Position numbers and translations under genes: made by a program. Shown here one piece after another: positions 36,442-48,350 of a stretch of 64,000 nt of DNA. Each line of letters starts with the position of its first letter. Within the stretch, counting starts at the first letter, position 1. This DNA comes from Adiantum capillus-veneris (lineage: Eukaryota; Streptophyta; Polypodiopsida; Polypodiales; Pteridaceae). The DNA lies in the NCBI GenBank assembly GCA_014529385.2, contig CM043963.1, positions 94,088,412-94,152,411 on the forward strand, in the 5' to 3' direction. The notes under the pieces were generated by a model. That model searched no databases. It saw only the letters and a list, made by a program, of their open reading frames with translations, and had not been told where the DNA came from.

Positions 36442-38100
36442 TTACTTCTCCCTTAAGGAAGAGTTTTCGTCCTCGAAAACACAAGTAGTAACATCTTCTT
36501 AAGAATACTGGTGTTCTCTTTATTGATGTCCCATAAGTGAGCCAGTTGTCTATATGACCGATAATTGGTGCAATGAGGAGGTTCAATGAAACCAAGATGA
36601 ATATCTTGATTTTCAACATTGTTGTCCGTTTGCAACCACTTGGGTCTAAATGGTAACTCCATTTATAACTCACTTGAGTGTTGTAAAGGAGTAACCACAA
36701 CTAAGAGTCACTTGGGTTTAAATGGTAACTCCCTTTATAACTCACTTGAGTACTGTAAAGGAGGAACCACAACTAAGGGTTGTTCAAAGGCATAACCAGT
36801 TTTCAGTTCTTCTGAAGGTACTGGAATAATGCAAGGAAACCTTGGCGTAACTTTCCATGCAGTTTTGAACCAGATTTCCTACTCGCCTGAGTATCTTGAA
36901 CAGTCCGTTACATGTTCATCCCTAATGAAGGTTACTTGCCAACATGCTCTGGCAGCACACCTGGTAAGTCCGTGACGTATGAAAGTATTGACACAATCTC
37001 CAACCCCACCACAAGAGGTGTTCAAAGTCGAAAATCTTACTTAAGCAAATTCTAGAATAGGGAGAAAATCATCTATTTAGAAATGCGTTGTGTTAACGTA
37101 TGCTCTTAGCAGATCCTTTAGCACAAGATTACTCTTTGTAATCTTTGTAATCTTTCTATCCCCTCGGATAACTGACAATACTGAGGTGTGTTTTTCTCAC
37201 GGTTTACAAACAGTCTTCCCAGATGACTGGCAAACGGGAAATCATAGTAGTGTTTAACATTGGTAAAGAATCAACAATGTCCGAAATAACCATCGTGGTT
37301 AACGCGAAAAAATCCAGAAACGCCCAAACCGATCCATGACCTCTATTGGTGATTAGTGGATTTAAAAGTAATCTCATAGAGATAGTGCACATAAAGTGCA
37401 AAATGCTTCATAAGCAACAACTTGAGGAACATGCATGCCGTTCCAAATCAGCCTTTGCTAAACACTAGGGCCCATAACACCTAGTGTGCATGCACTTAGC
37501 AAAAAACAGATCCGAACCTGTATTTCCATGGTAATTCTTACCAATACTTATGGCAAATGTGATGCGCCTAGCACACATTAACAGGAATGTAAATAGTTCT
37601 GAAAAGAAACTAAATACTTTCCTTTGCAATCTTTTGCAAGCCTTGCTGAAAAGGTCAAACATTGATCACTTCTAGAGACAAACAATGAAACTTTTTCATT
37701 TCCTATATGTATAAACAACCATCTGTAATGTTGTTTAGCAGCACTTGTACCTTAACAAGCCATTCTAAGCATCCGACAATTTTTGGCCATCGAAATTGCT
37801 CTTGATACGTCGTGCTAAAAAAGGTCTAGAAAACAGATGTGACCAGGGACTTTGTCGTGACACAGAATTGAAATAATGGCGCCAGTGTCAGCCCAGAGAC
37901 TCATATTCTCCACATGTGGAATATGTCTTAACTAAGGATGTCTGAAAAAGAGCATCCTTCAAGTACAAGATGTACTTGTGTGTGGAGGTAGCTCTAAACA
38001 CTTTACGACAAGAGTGAGAGGGACCCTCTTTGTCATGCTCCACACTAGCTAAACCGAACTCCTTGAGTTCCTAGACCATGTTGTATCCCATTTGACAACA
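36442..38100 (-). repeat. Right arm of the large inverted repeat
   Basis: Complementary to 34441-36129. The frames at 36374-36700 (minus) and 35881-36129 (plus) encode the same decayed peptide (HLDPSGCKRTTMLK), as do 37204-37401 (minus) and 35261-35458 (plus; LLLNPLITNRGHG). Confidence 0.82.
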
Positions 38101-39930
38101 TGTGCCAAATGGAACCCTACAAGTAGGTTCGTAACAGCATAAGGCAGAAAGGTAGATTGGACACTTGGCCCAAAATACTTTGTGCCGACATGCCCTTGGC
38201 ATGGCTCTATAACATTCAAGCGTACTTATACGTCTTGAAAAACCAAGCAAAGCATATGAAAAATGGAATAACACCAAATCAGTAGATGCGTACCTGGAGA
38301 TTTGAACGTAATGTTCACTTATCTGTATTCAAATGGAGAGGAGCATGTCCCCTACCTGAGAGAAACAAACAATATTGCACTGGGAACCTTGTTTGTTGCC
38401 TTTGCAACCTAAGCCTGTGAATTAGAATCTACGTAGTCAAATCCCTTGATAAGACTTCTTTGTAGAAACTGCTCAACTAGGAGATAACGGTGACCATCAT
38501 AGTTAACCGTGTACAGGTTGATTGGAGTCAACTTGAAAAGTGTGTTCGTCTGCTATCGCGTGGTAGATTGCGGAATTCTTTCCTTGAAAGTATAATTGGG
38601 AGAGATCAAACTGTGATCCTCAATGCAGATCAAACTGTGATCCTTAATGCCTATGGGGTGATGTAGCAATCACCCGCCAGGTCTTACCCCAAAACAATAT
38701 GTCCGTAGACACTCCGTAGTGCTATAGAGAGAGTAGGACATCCACCCAAATGAACTGCCTAGCTCTTGTGGACAGCCATGCTGTCTCAACTGATTGCTGT
38801 ATCTATACTTCCTTGTAGAGATCAGCTACTATGAGTTGAAGATGTATCAAAAACTCACTTGAGTGTCGCACTGAAAACATGTAGTGAAAAAATGACACTG
38901 TAAACATCCGTAATGACAAGACTCTTGCTTGTCCATTAACGGTGATGTGTACTTCCCTGGATAGATCTGTTCAATCTTGAAAACAATCACCCAAGGAATG
39001 CCAATAGTTGGGTCTTACCCTTGTCATGAAATCGGCTCTTAGCATGTTTGGCTCATAGCCTTAGTCAAAATAGTGTTCAATCGATGAACCGATGAAGACT
39101 AATTTGAGTAGCATCTTAGCCACGTGCTAGCTGTGAGTGAGAGCACCTTGCCCCAAGCTGGCTCACGAGCAGAATATGTATCAAAAGCTTCTTAGAAGAG
39201 TTTCGTTATTCGTGAAAGAAATAAGAAGAAGATAAGAGAGAAAAGAAGAGCATGCTGGGCTGAGGAACTTTCCATAAATTTGTAGAGTGTGTGCCCAGAA
39301 TGTGTGCTCTTTGACATCTTATGCCTGAATTGCAGCTTATCCTAAAAGCATTCCACAATCTGTCTGTGTAACGCTCTCATCAAGAGAGGCAACAGAAAAA
39401 CATAAAACTCATTCCGATCCACCTATCTTGGAGGGGTCATGATTGTATGAGGACGACTTAGCATTGGCACTTTGCCCATGAATCAAGTCCAAGTTTTAGG
39501 TTCTTTTTAGTGTTGTTGTGCGTTGACAACAACCCAAAAATCATGTCAAACAATCAAAAACTTATCTTGTCCTTGACAGAGTGTCTGGTGTTATAGCGGA
39601 AGCATAAACCAACAAGTGATGGAATTCATTTTACCTGGCTAGCATGCCGTGCATGTAGAGTGGTAAGCCCTTGGCGAGAGTGACGGCCTCAAAGGTGAGA
39701 GCCCAAAATCATAACTGCCTTGTATTGGTTAGACTGGTAAGGATTCGATGAGATGATATCCTGAATAATGTAGGTGCCCCAAACTTGGTTGCCAACTGCT
39801 CTTGTCGCCGAGGTAATCGGAGTACAAAGGAAAATCCTTATGGCATGTAAAATGGGTCAAGCAGTTGGTTTTTCATAATACTATCCAAGCAAATACGAAG
39901 CGTGAGTTGCAAGACACGTGTATCATATAC
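38100..39930. other. Decayed internal region of the right LTR element
   Basis: About 1.8 kb where pol would be expected. No RT, RNase H or integrase motif could be read in any frame. Confidence 0.5.
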
Positions 39931-40179
39931 ACCCTAATTCAGTGATCTTGCATGCATCTCAGGGCAGATCAGATAAGCCGAGATGATGTGACTGGTCGTA
40001 CCAAAAATGATTGTGGCAAAAAACAATTGGGGTTTAACATTACCCAATTCAAAAAAAACGTACAATATGTTGAAAATTCCATATCGAAGTATGAGAAAAT
40101 GGCTGCTCCTAACATATTCAAAAAGCCATATAACTACGGTTCCGTGCACCAAAATTGGAGTTTATGGTAAAGCACAAAC

Positions 40180-40950
40180 TCATGCATCAGGCTGAAGTTT
40201 TCCAACATGTGGGCACTGCTTTTTTTGATGTGTTCCTAAGCAAATAAAGCATAATTTTTGACTTTTTTCACGTTGAAATTCAGATGGTGATAAGCACTTC
40301 TTGACCACGTTGGTCGTGCCCCGATTTGTTCCGACAATCCAAGTATTGTGGACATGTTGGACCTCTTTGGTCATAACTGGTAAATTGGCAACCCCCTGGG
40401 TTGCTGGCAAGTGGAGAGCTGATTCGGGTAGCATTCTGTAAATTAGTTGTGTAAGATTTTCTACTTGTGTAACCAAGATTTGAACCCTGATAGCAAGCTT
40501 GCGAAATCGGGCATCAAAAGTTTTCTAGTCCTGTCGAGTGACAAACTCCCTGGTATCTGGCAATTGACTGTCATCCTCTAGAATATCCAATACTCTCTGT
40601 GGAGGAGGGGTTGACAAATGAGGAGACAGAGATGGATCACCTGGGTTTTCACCAGGGGTTGACAAACAAGGAGACAGAGATGGATCACCTGGGTTTTAAC
40701 CATCCTTCCCTGTTGCCACGAGGGTACTCTCCGTGAGAGTATCCGGCCCCATGACATCCACAGGTGGAGCCCATTCGATATATTCGAAGTCAAACATGTG
40801 TTGATCATCAATTTCCGCACTCATGGAGAATTTGTGGTGTGCGAACAAAGAGAAAACAGTACCTGATGTCGGTAGTACTTGTAAAGTAAAGCTACTTCGT
40901 GTCGTAGCAGTGAATCGTCGTGCCAAATCGGCCTTGTTTTCCAACAAATA
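40180..40950 (-). pseudogene. Ty3-type gag remnant with zinc knuckle
   Basis: Read through two stops and a frameshift. The start frame (from 40947) gives LLENKAD-like sequence and FEYIEWAPPVDVMG, then a proline-rich part with an internal duplication of a segment like NPGDPSLSPCLSTPGE (40608-40700), and finally LSPSEFQREKSQKLCFICLG with the knuckle CFICLGTHQKKQC (CX2CX3HX4C), as in some Ty3 gag proteins. The capsid helices usually found between are not evident, so gag seems internally deleted. Confidence 0.6.
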
Positions 40951-41675
40951 CTCCCGTAGCCGTAATTAGCCGTGCTAATTAGGTTGGTCAGCAAAGCTTT
41001 GAACAATCTGTGATGCTGGAAATTTGAACGAAAACTTACGAATTGTTGCCGACGAAGCTTGGTTGTCGACAAAGCTTGGTGATTGACGACGCTTGACGTC
41101 CTATCGAAGAAGCTTTTGGTCAACTTACTAATTGTTGTCGTTGATCTTTCTCTTGAACACGCAAGTTCTGCTGGAATTTTCTGCACAGGCCGTGTTGATC
41201 GAGGGGCTTTTCCCTGGTGGAGGTAGCTTGCTCGAGATGCTCGCCTTGACACACCGTATGCTTGCCGGCAAACAAAGGCTTGCTTGGCCTGTGGAAAAGA
41301 CCGCGTGTAGCGGCCAAGGCTTTTAATCAATGGCCAAAAGGCCTCTGTAATATGGACACAGCGTGGTTTTTGCACAGGCAGCGGAGCGGCCGGTGACGAG
41401 CTTGATGAGGAGCAGTATGCGCTTAGCAGGGCTCGGCTATGGCCGCGAGGGAACAGCGCGCCTCTCTACCATTGCATGGCGCACCTCTCAAGCCCGTCTA
41501 CTCCCCCAAACCCGCACCACAGCTCTCGTCCCAAAAGGGAAGGTCCCCCCCCGTTTTGGCAAAAAGCCCCAGCTAAAAATGGAAAAAGTTTTTAAAAGGA
41601 GTGGTTCTCACCCTAGGATCAGTTTTTAGAGGTCAAGGATGACCACGCCTAGAGAGAGAGAGTGCAAGAGAGTAA

Positions 41676-41692
41676 CCATGCTCTGATACCAG
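41676..41692 (-). other. tRNA-Met primer binding site, right LTR element
   Basis: The complement reads CTGGTATCAGAGCATGG directly after the LTR end, a full match to the usual plant initiator tRNA-Met site. Confidence 0.88.
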
Positions 41693-41863
41693 TGTAATGA
41701 ACTAGGACACTAGGCTCCTAGTGATCCTCCTCCCAACCTCCCTTTATAGGGTAGGCTCCTAGCCCCTTGCCCTAGATGGACCCCTTGTCCACATTGCCTA
41801 ACCCGGCCCGTGGCCGTAAGCCTTGCCTAGCCTAGTCAAGGGTACAGGACCCGTGTCCTGACA
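41693..41863 (-). repeat. 5' LTR of the right LTR element
   Basis: 171 bp, TGTCAGGACACGGG to TTCATTACA on the minus strand. It holds the TATAAAGGGAGG box. Confidence 0.87.
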
Positions 41864-42500
41864 TTTCACAGCCTGGGTTGTGTGCAACATGTGTGGGTGC
41901 GTATCTTGGTAGATGTCGACTATCTCAATATCAGGCAAAGACTCATTCAGCAAACATAGCTGATGCAAAGCGGCCACCTCATCTTCTTTCTAGACAGCGC
42001 GCACACGGCTTGGGTGCGCCGCGAAGGCGGGAAGGTATGCAATGCGGTTGCTTATTTTGGAAAGCAAAATTCTCTTTGTAAGAAATGATTTTGATGGCAT
42101 CACCAAGATTAGTGTTCTCATGCTGTCATTCCTTTTCAAGTATACTTTTAACCTGCAGCTCACAAAGTAAGCCAAGGCCGTCAATACGTCAAGACTAAGA
42201 GCGAGTGAATTGGTGCATGTTGAATACAAAGATGAGAATTCTATGGCTGTCGTTGCGTTAATGGCCTTGTTGGCAGGGAAGAAGAGGCATGCACCCGAGA
42301 TAGCACATCTTTCAACCAAGAAGCTCTCAAACAAGTTGTTAAGCAAATTTGATCGAAGGTCATGAGGTGCGCCTACTGATTTTTGGAGATGGTGTAGTGC
42401 GATAAAAATGTCTGGATTGTTCAGAAACTGTGACGCAAAAATGACGTCAACATCGTAGCCGGCCAAGCGAGTGATTGAGAAGCCAAGCAAAGACTGTGAA
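41864..42500 (-). CDS. Unassigned coding segment of the Helentron upstream of the LTR block
   Basis: On the minus strand an open frame runs from the GA/GT tract at 42540 down to a TAG at 41990-41992, and stays open beyond it to the LTR at 41863. Peptide pieces: LLGFSITRLAGYDVDVIFASQFLNN is cut here to LLGFSITRLAGYDVDV, then ALHHLQKS, SLYSTCTNSLALSLDVL, and after the stop KEDEVAALHQLCLLNESLPD. The last part should connect to the SPKCKLSRLKK segment at 27132 once the LTR block is removed. I do not recognise a domain. It could be the N-terminus of the Helentron Rep protein or a separate gene. Confidence 0.45.
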
Positions 42501-42515
42501 TCTCTAGCTGTCTTT

Positions 42516-42537
42516 GTGTGTGTGTGTGTGTGTGCAC

Positions 42538-42591
<54 letters not shown>
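42516..42591 (+). repeat. (GT)n then (GA)n
   Basis: GT at 42516-42533, GCACGC, then GA at 42540-42591. Confidence 0.95.
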
Positions 42592-42597
<6 letters not shown>

Positions 42598-42810
42598 GCT
42601 TTTGAAAGGTTATAAATATGGAGAGCAAGGAAGCGTAGGAAAGCAAGTTATGAAGAGAGACCACGGTGACAAGGGTCAAAAGAAGCAAAGGACTCTCTTA
42701 TGAAATTGGGATATACAATGGACAAGCCAAAATTTAATTCACGGACTTTAGAGCGGTCATGGCAAGAAAAGCGTAGTTATTCGCAGTAAAGGCCAAAAGC
42801 TATGGCAAAT

Positions 42811-45800
42811 TCATACTCTCAAAGAATCTAGGTTTCGAATAGAGGAGTGAAAGATATCATAGACCCATTTGTTCCAATTTTGAACACACCCTTGATAGTA
42901 GATGCTGATAAAATATCCCTTGCCTCTGGAATGCTCTCCATATAGATCTCCTTGAAGCTCCTTGGAAAGGTTAGAAGATGATCGATCCACCATAGACCCT
43001 GACACTTGAATTGACATAGCATGCCTATCAACCCTACTTCGAATCTGTGCCTCTAGCTTGAGGGTCGTGTTGATGATGCTCTCTTTATTGCAAAGAGAAC
43101 AGTACAATTGGCTTTCAACCTTCTTCACCTTTGGGGAGTCACAGACTGAGCACTAGGAATGCAAGAGAGCTCTATTGAAGTTCACAAAGCGCAAAGTCCC
43201 CACCACCTACAAAGGATAAAAGCGTGAAGACCACTAAAGACATCTTTATCTAGTTGAGTACAAAGCATGCAAAGTCACCTCTCTATTGTAGCCGAGAATC
43301 TCACACTCTTTGTGAAACGCTGCTGTCAGTTCTTGTTTTAAGCGTTGTCATCGCATGGGAACCAAAGTTATGACATCCAAAACAAATAATGTGCGCACCT
43401 TGCCAACAAAGAGACCAATATTCCTAGCCACAAACATGACAATGTCCTCCCTAGCCATCTGGGCCATGACTCGATCATAGTCATGCTTTCAGGAGTTGAC
43501 AAAGCTCACCTGTATACGAAAAAAGGTTTGTCAGCTTTGCAGGAAAGAAAAAATGAAGCTAATGTTTTTTATACGCACAACTACTTTGTCTTCTAGGGTC
43601 GGGCCATCAACAACAACCAAATCTCCAAATGTGGTGCCAATCCCCTCATGGAAATTACGACTTTGCAAAACAACAAACGCTAGTGTGGTCAAAGGTGGAC
43701 GTGGGCTAGTAGTCTCAAAAACTGTAGTATCGGCAAGAAATGTGCTTATCGTCGTCTCAAGGTAGAAAGCTAAAGACACAGGGAATGGATCACATGCTCG
43801 AATGGTTGTCGATGCATCGACATGCAAGGAAAATAAAGTTGATCCAGCATCATTATGGTTTTTAGCCCTCACAAGTGGACAATCAATCCTGACAAACAAT
43901 CCGATCATGAGTTCCTTGGTGTAGGTCTCAATGAAGAGATCTGCAATGACGACCGTGATCATGTCGATGCATACGGCATCGACGATGTTGAATTTGAAGT
44001 AATGTGCATTTTTCTTTTGGTCGGGGGAGATAGAACGAAATGTACCATACCAGTTCAAGATTTTCCCCTCTATGGAGAAAGGTTTGCTACCCTCATCTAT
44101 ATCGCCAATCACGAAGAGCAGTAAGGCTTCCTTGACTATCAGGCTTTTCCCTTTGTCCATCAGCCTGCCACCATCAAAGACATTGCATGCAGCTGAAGAT
44201 TCTCTAGCTTGAGGGAATGAGACTCCAGCTATACTTAATTCACGAGCTGGACAAGCAAGCTGCTGCTGAGACAAAGATGGTGCTTGTTCACACTCCTCTT
44301 TTAGTGGCAAATCTACTTTGGCTACAAAAGAAACAAATTACCATCTTAATGTGATGCGGCAGTCAAGAGTGGACTGCAGCAGAGGACATCATAGACACGT
44401 CAAGACTAGTTTGGAAAGAGTAAATGCATGAGTTATCCATACATATGCTGCTAGCAGGATGGCTACCAGGGATTTCTTGAAACAAAGCACGTCTACACTT
44501 CTTCCTAGCTGTGCTTTGCTCGTAATCCGGATTTGGGGACGACTCAGCAGAGCTCCCCAGTGCCGGCTGTGACGAACGCTTGTTTGCAGGGTATGGAGGA
44601 ATTTCAAAAAATCTACGTAGCGCTACATCAGCATAGGAAAATGAAGCAACAACTTAAGCAAAACATTGCCTGGTTGAGCAAAGCAAAACGTGCATAAGAA
44701 CGACCGACAGGCAGCAAACTCGCCAAAGTCAAGGAAAACCAAGCCATAGAAACGAAGTTCTTGAAAGTACGAAGCATGACTTGCAGCGCCACACCGCAAG
44801 GCCAGGTGGAGAATCCCAAGCGACAAAATGCAGGGCAACTGGCTAACTGCCTAGTGCGGAGCACAAGGTAGTCTAGACACAACTAGAACCCGACAACAAG
44901 CATGAGCAAGCCCTCGTAATAGAGCATGTGCGCTTCAACTCCAAGCAGACACCGAAATAAAACACGTAGAAAGTGCTTCAAATGGAGCTAGTGAATAATG
45001 TAAGCCCTCGCAACAGACAACGTGCGCCTCAGCTCCAAGCGGACGCTAGAAAGAAAAGTGCGGAAAGCACTCCGACTCTGGTTACTGAACATTATTTTCT
45101 TGAAAGGACACGCACTACTGATACATAAGGCAGATGATGGTCAGCTAGCTAAAATAGCTTGTGTCAATCATACAACTTGGCGGACTTGGGACCACAGTAT
45201 TGCATGCCCCGATGTGCTTCACATCGCTTGGAACAAGGATACTAGATATTGAAAACACGCTCATCTGATCGACTGCCCTACAACAACAAGCAAAGCAAGC
45301 TGTTTCTTACACCCAGTACCATAACATAGTAGACCAGGAGAAAGACCAGAACGTAGCAAACCAATATAACACTGTGTCGACATGCATGGTAAGCGGCGGC
45401 TATGCACATCAATCCAAGAGCACAACCTACACCCAGCAGTCTAAGTTAAAACATTCATGTCTAGAAACAGGTTTCTGAGCCAGAAAAAGCGTTTGTCAAA
45501 GCACATTTTAGAAAAAAAAAAGTGTTGATATACGCCAAAACTAACCCGCCAAGTCGAAAAGCAACCAGTTCATTCAATGGTGCCGCTCATGCATCACAAG
45601 CGAACACAACAACAGTTGGCCACAGCAAGCGAGACCACCTCACAAGAAACAGCAAACGATGCCACTGCATCAGTCTTGAGTGCACCACTCGTATGCAACA
45701 AAAAAAATAACACGAGGAGCGAACATTCAACACCAGCACAAGGCAATGCTCTGGAGTGGTTCACTAGCAAGGGGAAAAAACCAGGACCAAATACAAAAAT

Positions 45801-45993
45801 GCAACACCAGCACATGGCAAGAAAATACCTCAGATGAGTCTTCGGGGCAACGAAGCAAAAAATCAGTTATTGCCATACAAAAACATTAAAAGAAATTGCC
45901 AGCAAGCCAGTGCAACAAACCTCCGGAGAAGTCCATGCTCTCCGCATCACTGGGTGAGGCATTGCTTGCACTTCCTTCACCAGAAGACGCCAT
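42811..45993 (-). pseudogene. RPA1-like single-strand DNA-binding protein, spliced gene in the Helentron
   Basis: Proposed exons on the minus strand: 45993-45921 (starts MASSGEGSASNASPSD), about 44586-44467 (NKRSSQPALGSSAESSPNPD), 44321-43575, 43509-43399 and 43206-42811. Donors (GGAG/GTTTGT, CCCTG/GTAG, GTGC/GTATAA, GCAAG/GTGCGC) and acceptors (TTTTGTAG, TATACAG, TTTGTAG) are present. Exon 3 reads as OB folds (SIEGKILNWYGTF, HYFKFNIVDA, TLFSLHVDASTTI). Exon 5 has the zinc ribbon CSVCDSPKVKKVESQLYCSLC, given here as CSVC and CSLC 18 residues apart, typical of the RPA1 C-terminal domain. A TAG precedes CSVC, so this copy is broken. RPA genes are common cargo of plant Helitrons. Confidence 0.65.
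43575..44321 (-). pseudogene. RPA1-like OB-fold exon (largest exon)
   Basis: A 249-codon open exon between acceptor TTTCTTTTGTAG and donor GTATAA. After a Ser/Gln-rich start, the OB-fold pattern F-SIEGKI, then 20-25 residues, FKFNIVDA, ITVVIADLF, GLFVRIDCPLVRA and STLFSLHVD follows the order of RPA70 DNA-binding domains. Further blocks (FVVLQSRNFHEG, FGDLVVVDGPTLEDKVVV) would begin the next fold. No stop interrupts it. Confidence 0.62.
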
Positions 45994-47054
45994 GAAAATA
46001 GAGGAGCTCCAATCAATTGTTGATGCAGGTACTAGAAGGCACAACGCACAAGTTCCAGACAAATTCACACCACACGCTCACAAAGCTTCAAATCCTCACA
46101 AGCCACAACAAAAGCTTCAACAACATTCGGGAGAAGAACCCATAGCCTTGCATATGGTAACTGGAGTCACTTTAAATTTGAATATCATAGCATATCGAGA
46201 CCCACAAGGCTTCTCAAGAGAAATTGAACAGTAAATAGACAATATCCCAACAGACAACAACACCTCAAAGCTTAGATGTTTAAAAAAGGATCAAGACTTG
46301 TTGTCACATCTACAAAAGAGGCACACCAGATGTCTAATTCACCATCCTCAATGGGATCACGACCAATTGAGACAAGGGCTTGCACAAGACAAGTTTGTGG
46401 GGTGAGGCTCAAATTAGACAATGCAGTTTACAATCATAATATAGCTCATTCTTGCCTTTTATAAAAGCTACAAGAAGCACGTGGAGTGCTCTGCAAAATT
46501 TCTTAGAGAGAAAGAACACCCTGCACAAATTAGTCAGCGAGAAAAGACTCTGACTGAGTGGAACTGCAATGGACATCACCTAACTTGCATTCACATTTCC
46601 GGTTGCCTTCCAAACACCTCTCTCAATCATCAGCAACCTTGAAAATGTAGACGGTGTCCACCTTCAGCTTTAAACAGCGCACGAAGACCAACTGCATATG
46701 CCATATTCTATGCCAGGAGCACCTGCATATGCAACGTTTTCTGGTCGAAAAGACTGAGACCTGTAGACTGCATCCGCCACCTCCTCAACCGCCGCAAGCA
46801 GGGCAAAACTATGAGACTGACAGGAGAAGGGTGAAAAGGACGCACGTTGCCTTTAGTAAACCTAAACACGCGGCAAGCATCCGGTTAAAAAATCGAACGG
46901 CCTCACGTTTGCAACAACCTTGCACTAACAACCTTGTGGCCTTCCGCAGGCCAAAAACACGTGCGTGCGCAACACACACACACACAAAGCTTGAAAGGAA
47001 TTCGTGGGCCCTAAGTGAGGGACCGTTTACAAAGGAAGATAACTTTTTGAACAA
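45994..47054. other. 5' region of the Helentron, no supported coding sequence
   Basis: About 1.06 kb upstream of the RPA-like start codon. The plus-strand frame 46654-47100 has no motif and is probably spurious. This is where the RPA promoter would be expected; no clear TATA box was singled out. Confidence 0.45.
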
Positions 47055-47077
47055 ACAAGGTGAGATTTCACGATGGC
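47055..47077 (-). terminator. Second Helentron-type terminal hairpin
   Basis: A 23-bp block matches 22176-22198 at 21 of 23 positions, in the same orientation; its core GTGAGATTTCAC pairs GTGA with TCAC. It may mark the 3' end of another element lying directly 5' of the Helentron. Confidence 0.5.
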
Positions 47078-47295
47078 TTTCCAAAAGGAAATCAAAATAA
47101 GAGGGAAATACACACAAAATATATAGATTAGTATTTGTATTTTGGATTTACAAAAAACACAATCAAGTAATGAACAAGCATAATTCAAAAAGAGAAAGAA
47201 AAACAAAAAGTGGCTCATTCAAAAACATTTTAAAACAAGAAAAATCAAGAATGTGAGGTTGTGAAATGAAATGTGAAATTTTAAAAAAAATATCA

Positions 47296-47296
47296 T

Positions 47297-47365
<69 letters not shown>
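47296..47365. repeat. (AT)n microsatellite
   Basis: About 70 nt of AT followed by ACATATATGTGTGTGT. Confidence 0.95.
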
Positions 47366-47371
<6 letters not shown>

Positions 47372-47850
47372 TGTGTGTGTGTGTGTGTATCTATAGAATT
47401 TATTAGAATTATGCAAGGTTAATGCAAGAGAAGTCAAGACATGTCACATGTGAAATGAAAGGTGAAATAAAAAGATCCATTTATTATTTTAGAACTGAAG
47501 ATAAGTCTCCATCATCACACTGAAAACATTTAAGATAAGTCTCCATCATCACACTTAAAGTAACATTTAAGATAAATCTCCATCATGGCACATTGAAAAT
47601 ATGCCTAACCCAACTCAACACTAAAGCTTCTTTTAGAAAGCCAAAAAGTCAAAAGAAATTCATGAGGCTCTTTAATGAGGTTCACGTCAAGATTTTAAAA
47701 TAATAAAATGAAAAGGAAGTCAAGTTATGTAAGGGTGTGTAAGTTATGTCAATCGGTGTAGTTATGACCATTTGAAGTTGTCATGGTTGTTCACTAGTTT
47801 TTTAGGTTATGCTAATAAAATCCACTCACAATTGTGAGTTTCCAAAAAAA

Positions 47851-48113
47851 AAAAGTAAGGGTGTGAAATATGCAAACCTTTTAGAACAAGGTGAAAAGGC
47901 ACTAAGGGCCTGCTAAGTTAAGGAAAGAATGAGATTTATGAAAAGTAAGTTTAAATGAGTGCTTACAATCACGTGAATTTTTTATCGTGTTTAAATATAA
48001 AATGATATTATCCATTGTACATATACTAGTAAAACGGTGCTGCCTTCGGCGGTGACATGGCCTCTTTTACATTTAAACCCCTTGCTCTTACTTAGCATCT
48101 CTCTCTCTCTCTC

Positions 48114-48180
<67 letters not shown>

Positions 48181-48350
48181 GTGCATTGTTTGTCAGTCAG
48201 TCCTTCAATTGCATGAAGCCTGCGGCTTTGCCTAGTTGCCAAAGGCTCCTCACCAGTACTCGGGAAAACTGTGCTTTACAATTGCGTCACTTTGAAATTT
48301 GAAAATTCTTTCTGAGAGGAAGAGAAAAAGGAAAAAACCCGCTTACATTC
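47851..48350. other. AT-rich sequence with a CT/AT compound repeat
   Basis: CT at 48098-48153 with one CCC interruption, changing to AT at 48154-48181. No gene seen. Confidence 0.6.

Larger units (their letters stand above)
36276..41863 (-). mobile_element. Right LTR element (Ty3-type derivative), about 5.6 kb
   Basis: Read on the minus strand: 5' LTR 41863-41693, PBS 41692-41676, a degraded gag with zinc knuckle (about 40950-40180), non-coding or decayed sequence, a PPT (AAGGGAGAAGTAA, 36442-36454) and a 3' LTR cut at about 36276. No RT or integrase motifs are left. It has the same LTR family as the left element and points the opposite way. Confidence 0.8.
22176..47850 (-). mobile_element. 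Helentron (rolling-circle transposon with EEP nuclease and RPA), split by LTR elements
   Basis: An autonomous-type Helentron/Helitron2 on the minus strand. From its 5' side: a spliced RPA1-like gene (45993-42811), an unassigned coding segment (about 42500-41864), a 14.7-kb block of LTR elements (27133-41863), then the Rep-helicase-EEP gene (27132-22219). The 3' end is placed at the hairpin 22181-22192. The 5' end is either at a second, similar hairpin near 47055 or at the palindrome near 47822-47850. Without the LTR block the element would be about 10-11 kb. Nonsense codons and frameshifts show it is no longer mobile by itself. Confidence 0.72.
47055..47850 (-). mobile_element. Possible short non-autonomous Helentron-like element
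   Basis: Bounded by the hairpin at 47055 and by a block at 47798-47850 (TTTTTTAG, TATGCTAAT, ACTCACAATTGTGAGT) that resembles 22118-22177. The interior is AT-rich with an (AT)n tract and repeated AAGATAAGTCTCCATCATC units around 47495-47585. Alternatively the 47850 end is the 5' end of the large Helentron itself. Confidence 0.4.

Noticed and set aside
27306-41692. TGGTATCAGAGC sites as tRNA genes
   Set aside because: They match only the tRNA 3' end complement and directly follow LTR ends, as primer-binding sites do. No cloverleaf could be drawn around them.
45022-47100. Plus-strand frames of 60-148 codons opposite the RPA-like gene
   Set aside because: No motifs, and the opposite strand has consistent splice sites and OB-fold-like sequence.
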